Positions 54,601 through 64,000 of a DNA stretch of 64,000 bases are shown piece after piece (within the stretch, counting starts at the first letter, position 1; every line of letters begins with the position of its first letter). Source of the DNA: Clusia tigrina (Eukaryota; Arthropoda; Insecta; Diptera; Clusiidae); the NCBI GenBank assembly GCA_920105625.2, contig OV050030.1:140024291-140088290 (forward strand), written 5' to 3'. A model generated the notes under the pieces. The model did not search any database, was not told the DNA's origin, and was given only the letters and a program-made list of their open reading frames with translations. The position numbers and the translations under genes were made by a program.

Positions 54601-57600
54601 AATCATGAATGGCAAATTAAATGTGAATGATAAAAATGAATCCTGAATGATCAATATTAATCATGAATTTAAAAAGTATCATACATGATAAAAATGAAGG
54701 TTAAAATTGAATAATGAATGGTTAAAGGTATCATGAATGATAAAAATGAATGGTAAAATGAATCACGAATGATAAAAATGAATCCTGAATGAAAAATATT
54801 AATCATGAATCATAAAAATGAATCATGAACGTGAAAATGAATCATGAAAGGTAAATGGAATCTTAAATGTTAAAACTAATCGTGAATGATAATATAAATC
54901 GTGAATGATAATACGAATCATGAACGGTAAATTGAAATATGAATGTTATATCGAATCATAAATGAAAATATGAATGGTAAAATTAATCATGAATGTTAAA
55001 ACAATCGTGAATGATAGACTGAATCATGAATGATAAAATGAATCAAGAATGATAAAAATGAATTATGGTAAAATGAATAATGAATGATAAAATAAATCAT
55101 GAAGGTTAAAATTGAATAATTAATGGTGAAATGTCTCGTGGATGATAAAGATGAAGCATGGATGGTAAAATGGATCATGAATGATAATATGAATCATGAA
55201 TGATAAAAAGAACCGTGAATGGCAAAATGAATTGTGAATGTTAAAAATGATTCGTGAATGATAAAATTTAAACATGAATGTTAAAAATTATTCATGACTG
55301 ATACAAAGAATCATGAATGATAAATATAAATTATTATTGGCAAAATTAATCGTGAATGATAATATATCATGGATGATAAAAATGAATTAATGGTAAAATA
55401 AATCATAAATGATAAAAATGAATCGTGAATGATAAACTGCATTGTTAATGTTAAAAATAAATCGTGAATGATAAAAAATAATCATGAACGATAAAACTAA
55501 TCATGAACGATCAAAAGAATCATGACAGATAATATGAATCATGAATATTAAAATGATTCATGAATGTTAAATCGAATAATAAATGAATCATGAATGCCCA
55601 AATTCATCATGATTGTTAAAGGTATCGTGAATGATAGGATGAATCATGAATGATAAAAATGAATAATGAATGGTAAAATGAATCTTGTATGATAAAAATG
55701 AATCATGATTGGTAAAGTGAATCGCGAAGGATAATATGAATTATGAATGATAAAAAGAATCATGAATGAAAAAATGAATAATGACTGATAAAATGAATCA
55801 TGAATGATAAAATTAATAATTAATGATAAAATTAATCCTTAATGATAAAAATTAACCTTGAATGATAGAATCAATCATGAATGATAAAAATGAATCATGA
55901 ATGGAAAAATGAATTACGAATGATAATATGAATCGTGACTGATAGTAAGAACCAGGAATGGTAATATGATTCATGAATTATAAAAACTAATCAGTAAGGG
56001 TAAGATGCACCATGCGTGGCATAATGAATCGTGACTAAGAAAATGTAACATGAATGCTGAATAGAATCATAAATGAAAAAATGAACCATGAAGATAAAAT
56101 TAACCATGAATGGTAAAATCAATCATGGTTGATAAAATTGAATAATAAAAGAAAAAATGAATCATGAATGATAAAATTTATCATGAATGATAAAAGGAAT
56201 AATTAATGATAACAATAAACTATAAATGAATGATAAAATAAATCTTGAATGGTAAAATGATTGATGAATGATAAAAATGAGTAATGAATGATAAACGGAA
56301 TCATGAATGATGAAAATGAATCGTGAATGATAAAAATGAATCGTGAATGATAAAAATGAATCATGAATGTTAAAATGAATCATGAATGATAAAAATGAAT
56401 CTTGAATGATAAAATTGAATCATGAAAGTTAAAATGAATCATGAATGATTATATGAATCATGAATGATAAGAATCAGGAATAGTAAAATTATTCATGAAT
56501 AATAAAAATTTATCATGAATATTAAAATGAATCATGAATGGAAAGATGCATCATGAGTGGAAAAATGAATTGTGAAAGGTAAAATGAGTCATGAACGTTA
56601 AATCAATCGTGAATGATAAAATGAATCATGAATGGTTAAATGAATCGAATGATGAAAACAATCTTGCATGATATGAGTCAGGGATGTAAAAAGAATCACG
56701 AATGATCATAATGAGTCCTGAATGGAAAAATGAATCATCAATGATAAATTTAATCATGAATGTAAAATGAATCATGAATGGTAAATGAATAGTGAATGAT
56801 AATAATGAATCCTTAATGATAAATATTAATCATGAATGAAAAGAAGTATTATGACTGATAATGTGAATCACGAAGTTTAAAATTGAATAATCAGTGTTAA
56901 AATGAACCGTGGATGATTAAAATGAATCGTGAATGGTAAAATGAATCGTGAATGAGAATATGAATCATGAATGATAAAAATAATCATGAGAGATAAAATT
57001 AATAAAGAATTAGAAAATTAATCATGAATGATAAAATTAATCATTAATGAAAAAATGAATCACAATTGATAAACATTAGCCATGAATGATAAAATCAATC
57101 ATGAATGATAAAAATGAATCATGCTTTGTAAAATGAATCATGAATGATAATATGAATCGTGAATGGTAATATGATTCATGACTAATAAAAATTAAACATG
57201 AATATTAAAATTAATCATGAATGGAAAGATGCATCATGAATGGTAAAGTGAATCCCGAATGATAATATGAATCATGAATGATAAAAAGAAACATGAATGA
57301 AAAAATGAATAATAAATGATAATATGAATCGCGAATGATAATAAGAATCATGAATGGTAAAATGATTCATGAATAATTAAAATTAATCATGAATGGTAAG
57401 ATGAATCATGAAAGATAGAATGAATCATGAATGATAAAATTAATAGTGAATGTTAAAATGACTCATGGTTGATAAAACTGAATGAAGAAAGATAAAATGA
57501 GTCATGAATGATCAAATGAATCATGAATGATAAAATGAATCATTAATGATAACATATAAACATAAATGATAGACTCAATCATGAATGATAAAATATATCT

Positions 57601-58066
57601 ACAATGGTAAAATGATTGATGAATGGTAAAAATGAATCATGAATGGTCAAAGAAATCATGAATGATAATATGAATCATGAATGACAAAAAGAACCGTGAA
57701 TGGTAAAATGCATTGTGAATGTTAAAGCTGAATCGTGAATGATAAAAATTGAACATGAATGATAAAAATTATTCATGAATGATAAAAAGAATCATGAATG
57801 ATAATATGAATCGTGAATGATAAAAATGAATTATGAATGATAAAAATGAATAGTGAATGACAAAATGGAATCCTGAATATTAATCATGAATGATAAAATG
57901 AATCAGAAATTCAAAAAAGTATCGTTAATGATAATCTGAATCATGAAGGTTAAAATTGAATATTGAATGGTAAAATGAATCGTGGATGATAAAAATGAAT
58001 CATGAATGGTAAAATAAATCATGAATGATAATATGAATCATGCCTGATAAAAAGAACCGTGAACCA
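48626..58066 (+). repeat. Satellite array between mariners 6 and 7
   Basis: This is 9.4 kb of satellite with no gene, and the most complete version of this half-unit. It holds the 534-bp and 699-bp segments missing at 35.9 and 36.7 kb, and a segment near 54.7-55.6 kb that is shortened near 38.9 kb. Empty mariner sites are at 48896 and 53226. A run of aatcatgattgataaaatg-like monomers lies at about 50418-50475, and a 58-bp tandem duplication at 54145-54260. Confidence 0.92.
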
Positions 58067-58252
58067 GTACACATGTCTGAATATATGTTGGCAATACCAA
58101 CCATTTTGGATTGTCAGTTTGTTTTTGATAGATAAAAAGGTTAGTCGTGTTTTGGTGTGCTCTTCGATTTTGTACTATTCGAAAAAATGGATCAAAGAAA
58201 CTGTATTCAGCTTTGAGTAAAAAATGAAATTAAATGCGCAAGGACATTTGAA

Positions 58253-58873
58253 ATGTTGACTGTGGCCTTTGGCGAGTCTACTATGAGCAGAACACAAGTT
58301 CAATTGTGGTATAACCGGTTTAAGGAAGGCCGAGAAGATGTCAATAACGATGCTCGTCATGGTCGCCCGAGCACGTCAACAACCGATGAAAACATTGACG
58401 CAGTGAAGAAAATGATTTTGGATAATCGTCGAATCACTATCAGAGAGGTTGCTGATGATGTTGGCATATCGTTCGGCTCATGCCAAGCAATTTTTACGGA
58501 TGTTTTAGGCATGAAACGTGCGGCAGCGAATATTGTTCCAAAATTGCTAAATTTTGAGCAAAAACAACGTCGCATGGACATCGCTCAGGAGCTGTTTTTG
58601 GCCAAAAACGAAACTGTTATCATGCCCCAACCACCGTATTCACCGGACTTGGCACCCGCTGACTTTTTCCTCTTTCCAAAACTGAAGACACCGATGAAAG
58701 GAAAGCGTTTTGCTACGATTGAGGAGATAAAAGAAAAATCGAAACAGGAGCTGTTGGCGATACCAAAAAAAGCGTTTCAGAAGTGTTTCGAGGATTGGAA
58801 AAAACGCTGGCATAAGTGTATTATATCTGAGGTGAATTACTTTGAAGGGCACAGTATAGGTGTTGATGAATAA
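58253..58873 (+). CDS. Open 206-codon mariner transposase remnant, copy 7 (catalytic core deleted)
   Basis: This copy has an open frame from an internal ATG to TAA 58871-58873 and few private changes. It shares NNDARHGRP with copy 5 but keeps FGEST, MPQPP and NYFEG. It retains the end of the first helix-turn-helix, the second helix-turn-helix (about residues 62-90), the third-Asp motif YSPDLAP (D132) and the normal C-terminus. Catalytic Asp 1 and 2 are missing through the shared in-frame deletion. The ancestral ATG at 58187 is stopped by TGA 58214-58216. Loss of the left inverted repeat makes this copy immobile as well as catalytically dead. Confidence 0.7.
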   Translation: MLTVAFGESTMSRTQVQLWYNRFKEGREDVNNDARHGRPSTSTTDENIDAVKKMILDNRRITIREVADDVGISFGSCQAIFTDVLGMKRAAANIVPKLLNFEQKQRRMDIAQELFLAKNETVIMPQPPYSPDLAPADFFLFPKLKTPMKGKRFATIEEIKEKSKQELLAIPKKAFQKCFEDWKKRWHKCIISEVNYFEGHSIGVDE

Positions 58874-58899
58874 ATAAATACTTTATTTTTTGATCACAC

Positions 58900-58928
58900 A
58901 ATAACGGTTATTTTTTTATCACACCTCG
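58900..58928 (-). repeat. Right terminal inverted repeat of mariner 7 (unpaired)
   Basis: This is the same right end as in mariners 1-3 and 5. The left partner is absent. Confidence 0.88.
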
Positions 58929-61900
58929 TATAACAAAATGAATCATTAATATTAAAAGTAATCATGAATGGTAAGATGCCGCATGAGTGGCATAAGGAAT
59001 CGTGACTGATAAAATGAAACATGAATGATAAAAATTAAACATGAATGATAAAAACTATTCATGAATGATAAAAAGAATCATGAATGATAATATGAATCAT
59101 GAATGATAAAAATGAATAATGACTGATAAAAATGAATCATGAATGTTAATATGAATCGTGAATGCTAATAAGAATCATGAATGTGAATATGATTCATATA
59201 TAATAAAAATAAATCATTAATATTAAAAGTAATCATGAATGGTAAGATGCCGCATGAGTGGCATAATGAATCGTGACTGATAAAATGAAACATGATGGTA
59301 AAATGAATCAAAAATGATAGAATGAATCATGAATGATAAAATTAATCATGTATAGTAAAAAGAATGGTGGTTGATAAAAATGGATCATGAAGGTTAAAAT
59401 TGAATAATGAATGGTAACAAGAATCGTAGATGATAAAAATGAATTATGAATGGTAAAATGAATCATGAATGCTAATATGAATCATGAATGGTAAAATTAG
59501 TTCGTCAATCATAATATGAATCATGAATGATAAAAATGAATAATGAATGATAAAATTGAATCCTGAATGAGAAATATTAATCATGAATGATAAAATGAGT
59601 CATAAATGAAAAATTATCATGAATGATAAAATGAGTCATAAATGAAAAATTATCATGAATGATAAAATGAATAATGAAGGGTAAAATTGAATAATGAATG
59701 GTAAAATGAATCGGGGATGATAGAAATGAATCATGAATGGTAAAATGAATCCTGCATGATAAAAATTAATCAAGAATATTAAAATAAATCAAGAATGGCA
59801 AGATGCAGCATGTGTTGCAAAATTAATCGTTAATGATAAAATGAACCATGAGTGATAAAATAAAACATCAATGATAGAATGAATCATGAATGATAAAATT
59901 AATCATGAATGGTAAAATTAATAATGGATGATAAAAAGAACCGCGAATGGTAAAATGCATTGTGAATGTTAAAAATGAATCGTGAATGACAAAAATTAAA
60001 CATGATTGATAAAATTAATCATTAATGGTAAAATGAATCGTGAATGATAAATAGAATCATGAATGATAAAATGAATAATGAATGATAAAATGAATCTTGA
60101 ATGATAAAATTAATCATTAATTATAAATATTAACCACGAATGGTAGAATCAATCATGTATTATAAAAATAAACATGAATGGTAATATAATTCATGAATAA
60201 CAAAAATTAAGCATGAATATTAAAATGAATCATGAATGGAAACATGCAACATGAGGGGTAAAATGAATCATGAATGTTAAATTAATCGTGTATGAAAGAG
60301 GAATCATGAATAATATAATAATATAATAATGAGTGGTAAAATGAATCACGAATGATAAAAATGAATCCTGAATGAAAAATATTAATCATGAATCATAAAA
60401 ATGAATCATGAACGTGAAAATGAATCATGAAAGGTAAATGGAATCTTAAATGTTAAAACTGATCGTGAATGATAATATAAATCGTGAATGATAATACGAA
60501 TCATGAACGGTAAATTGAAATATGAATGTTATATCGAATCATAAATGAAAATATGAATGGTAAAATTAATCATGAATGTTAAAACAATCGTGAATGATAG
60601 ACTGAATCATGAATGATAAAATGAATCAAGAATGATAAAAATGAATTATGGTAAAATGAATAATGAATGATAAAATAAATCATGAAGGTTAAAATTGAAT
60701 AATTAATGGTGAAATGTCTCGTGGATGATAAAGATGAAGCATGAATGGTAAAATGGATCATGAATGATAATATGAATCATGAATGATAAAAAGAACCGTG
60801 AATGGCAAAATGAATTGTGAATGTTAAAAATGATTCGTGAATGATAAAATTTAAACATGAATGTTAAAAATTATTCATGACTGATACAAAGAATCATGAA
60901 TGATAAATATAAATTATTATTGGCAAAATTAATCGTGAATGATAATATATCATGGATGATAAAAATGAATTAATGGTAAAATAAATCATAAATGATAAAA
61001 ATGAATCGTGAATGATAAACTGCATTGTTAATGTTAAAAATAAATCGTGAATGATAAAAAATAATCATGAACGATAAAACTAATCATGAACGATCAAAAG
61101 AATCATGACTGATAATATGAATCATGAATATTAAAATGATTCATGAATGTTAAATCGAATAATAAATGAATCATGAATGCCCAAATTCATCATGGTTGTT
61201 AAAGGTATCGTGAATGATAGGATGAATCATGAATGATAAAAATGAATAATGAATGGTAAAATGAATCTTGTATGATAAAAATGAATCATGATTGGTAAAG
61301 TGAATCGCGAAGGATAATATGAATTATGAATGATAAAAAGAATCATGAATGAAAAAATGAATAATGACTGATAAAATGAATCATGAATGATAAAATTAAT
61401 AATTAATGATAAAATTAATCCTTAATGATAAAAATTAACCTTGAATGATAGAATCAATCATGAATGATAAAAATGAATCATGAATGGAAAAATGAATTAC
61501 GAATGATAATATGAATCGTGACTGATAATATGAATCATGAATATTAAAATGATTCATGAATGTTAAATCGAATAATAAATGAATCATGAATGCCAAAATA
61601 CATCATGATTGTTAAAGCTATCGTGAATGATAGGATGAATCATGAATGATAAAATGAATCATGAATCAAAAAAATTTATCATGAGTGATAAACATGAATC
61701 ATGAATGATAAAAATGAATAATGAATGGTAAAATGAATCATGTATGATAAAAACGAATCCTGAATGGTAAAGTGAATCGCGAATGATAATATGAATTATG
61801 AATGATAAAAAGAATCATGAATGAAAAAATGAATAAGAAATGATAAAATGAATCATGAATGATAAACTTAATAATTAATGATAAAATTAATCCTTAATGA

Positions 61901-64000
61901 TAGAATCAATCATGAATGATAAAAATGAATCATGAATGGAAAAATGAATTACGAATGATAATATGAATCGTGAATGATAGTAAGAACCAGGAATGGTAAT
62001 ATGATTCATGAATTATAAAAACTAATCAGTAAGGGTAAGATGCACCATGCGTGGCATAATGAATCGTGACTAAGAAAATGTAACATGAATGCTGAATGGA
62101 ATCATAAATGAAAAAATGAATCATGAAGATAAAATTAACCATGAATGGTAAAATCAATCATGGTTGATAAAATTGAATAATAAAAGAAAAAATGAATCAT
62201 GAATGATAAAATTTATCATGAATGATAAAAGGAATAATTAATGATAACAATAAACTATAAATGAATGATAAAATAAATCTTGAATGGTAAAATGATTGAT
62301 GAATGATAAAAATGAGTAATGAATGATAAACGGAATCATGAATGATGAAAATGAATCGTGAATGATAAAAATGAATCGTGAATGATAAAAATGAATCATG
62401 AATGTTAAAATGAATCATGAATGATAAAAATGAATCTTGAATGATAAAATTGAATCATGAAAGTTAAAATGAATCATGAATGATTATATGAATCATGAAT
62501 GATAAGAATCAGGAATAGTAAAATTATTCATGAATAATAAAAATTTATCATGAATATTAAAATGAATCATGAATGGAAAGATGCATCATGAGTGGAAAAA
62601 TGAATTGTGAAAGGTAAAATGAGTCATGAACGTTAAATCAATCGTGAATGATAAAATGAATCATGAATGGTTAAATGAATCGAATGATGAAAACAATCTT
62701 GCATGATATGAGTCAGGGATGTAAAAAGAATCACGAATGATCATAATGAGTCCTGAATGGAAAAATGAATCATCAATGATAAATTTAATCATGAATGTAA
62801 AATGAATCATGAATGATAAATGAATAGTGAATGATAATAATGAATCCTTAATGATAAATATTAATCATGAATGAAAAGAAGTATTATGACTGATAATGTG
62901 AATCACGAAGTTTAAAATTGAATAATCAGTGTTAAAATGAACCGTGGATGATTAAAATGAATCGTGAATGGTAAAATGAATCGTGAATGAGAATATGAAT
63001 CATGAATGATAAAAATAATCATGAGAGATAAAATTAATAAAGAATTAGAAAATTAATCATGAATGATAAAATTAATCATTAATGAAAAAATGAATCACAA
63101 TTGATAAACATTAGCCATGAATGATAAAATCAATCATGAATGATAAAAATGAATCATGCTTTGTAAAATGAATCATGAATGATAATATGAATCGTGAATG
63201 GTAATATGATTCATGACTAATAAAAATTAAGCATGAATATTAAAATTAATCATGAATGGAAAGATGCATCATGAATGGTAAAGTGAATCCCGAATGATAA
63301 TATGAATCATGAATGATAAAAAGAAACATGAATGAAAAAATGAATAATAAATGATAATATGAATCGCGAATGATAATAAGAATCATGAATGGTAAAATGA
63401 TTCATGAATAATTAAAATTAATCATGAATGGTAAGATGAATCATGAAAGATAGAATGAATCATGAATGATAAAATTAATAGTGAATGTTAAAATGACTCA
63501 TGGTTGATAAAACTGAATGAAGAAAGATAAAATGAGTCATGAATGATCAAATGAATCATGAATGATAAAATGAATCATTAATGATAACATATAAACATAA
63601 ATGATAGACTCAATCATGAATGATAAAATATATCTACAATGGTAAAATGATTGATGAATGGTAAAAATGAATCATGAATGGTCAAAGAAATCATGAATGA
63701 TAATATGAATCATGAATGACAAAAAGAACCGTGAATGGTAAAATGCATTGTGAATGTTAAAGCTGAATCGTGAATGATAAAAATTGAACATGAATGATAA
63801 AAATTATTCATGAATGATAAAAAGAATCATGAATGATAATATGAATCGTGAATGATAAAAATGAATTATGAATGATAAAAATGAATAGTGAATGACAAAA
63901 TTGAATCCTGAATATTAATCATGAATGATAAAATGAATCAGAAATTCAAAAAAGTATCATTAATGATAATCTGAATCATGAAGGTTAAAATTGAATATTG
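58929..64000 (+). repeat. Satellite array right of mariner 7, rearranged
   Basis: This is 5.07 kb of satellite with no gene. Up to about 60,330 it follows the array right of mariner 5 (empty site 59200-59201, microsatellite patch 60309-60329). At about 60,340 it jumps to the order of about 54,760 (offset 5,583). After an internal duplication at 61.1-62.0 kb it continues at offset 6,035 to the window end. It therefore repeats about 54.76-57.97 kb, and the window closes roughly 100 bp before the point where a truncated mariner stands in the parent copy. Confidence 0.92.
61107..61971 (+). repeat. Tandem duplication of a block of about 0.41-0.45 kb
   Basis: The block starting gactgataatatgaatcatg at 61107 starts again at 61520. 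The second copy is not a simple copy of the first. It carries about 58 extra bp (three monomers near 61650, also present near 24370) and lacks one 19-bp monomer near 61895. It probably came from exchange with another version of the array. Confidence 0.82.

Larger units (their letters stand above)
58067..58928 (+). mobile_element. Mariner 7: 5'-truncated, internally deleted mariner, open frame
   Basis: This 862-bp copy has the same left breakpoint as mariners 3 and 5 and an intact right end with TATAAC flank. It is the sister of mariner 5 and lies in the same unit position 16,519 bp downstream. Confidence 0.92.

Noticed and set aside
1878..58928. Seven independent mariner insertions
   Set aside because: All copies have the same orientation, the same right flank, the same internal deletion and the same codon-10 TGA, and they recur with the array period.
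1..64000. Telomeric or rDNA/tRNA repeat
   Set aside because: No TTAGG-type or other G-rich telomere unit and no rRNA or tRNA-like segment was seen. The unit is A-rich with almost no G runs.

Overview
This window is eukaryotic, non-genic, satellite DNA. About 58 of the 64 kb is one very AT-rich tandem repeat. Its degenerate monomer is about 19-20 bp (best single-unit description TGAATCATGAATGATAAAA). Roughly 3,000 monomers (estimated as length divided by monomer size) all lie in the same orientation. The only non-satellite DNA is seven copies of one internally deleted mariner (Tc1/mariner superfamily, DD34D-type) transposon, all in the + orientation. Mariner elements are commonest in arthropods, so an insect or other arthropod heterochromatic or pericentromeric block is the likeliest source. 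The host cannot be named from this sequence. No host gene, tRNA, rRNA or CRISPR array is visible.

Layout: satellite 1-1877; mariner 1 (1878-2805); satellite 2806-18213; mariner 2 (18214-19141); satellite 19142-26853; mariner 3, 5'-truncated (26854-27716); satellite 27717-33067; mariner 4 (33068-33995); satellite 33996-41547; mariner 5, 5'-truncated (41548-42409); satellite 42410-47712; mariner 6 (47713-48625); satellite 48626-58066; mariner 7, 5'-truncated (58067-58928); satellite 58929-64000.

The satellite has a higher-order repeat (HOR). Bases 1 to about 10,190 recur from 16,337 at an offset of 16,336 bp (later 16,355). Related units follow with mariner-to-mariner spacings of 14,854 bp (copy 2 to 4), 14,645 bp (4 to 6), 14,694 bp (3 to 5) and 16,519 bp (5 to 7). 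Each large unit is a dimer of related half-units of about 7.3-8.6 kb. One half-unit carries a mariner with both ends and the other a mariner lacking its 5' end. All seven copies share the same satellite flank on the right, so they descend from one insertion amplified with the satellite rather than from seven transpositions. Unequal exchange has repeatedly edited the array: one mariner was lost at about 10.2 kb, several 0.5-3 kb blocks were gained or lost, and the array jumps backwards at about 60.34 kb.

The mariner lost the middle of its transposase gene, including the first two catalytic aspartates, in frame. What remains is the DNA-binding part joined to the C-terminal part with the third aspartate. 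All seven copies also share an in-frame TGA at codon 10 of the ancestral start, so the founder was already defective. Three copies (4, 5, 7) keep an open 206-codon frame from an internal ATG. The other four have a stop codon or frameshift.
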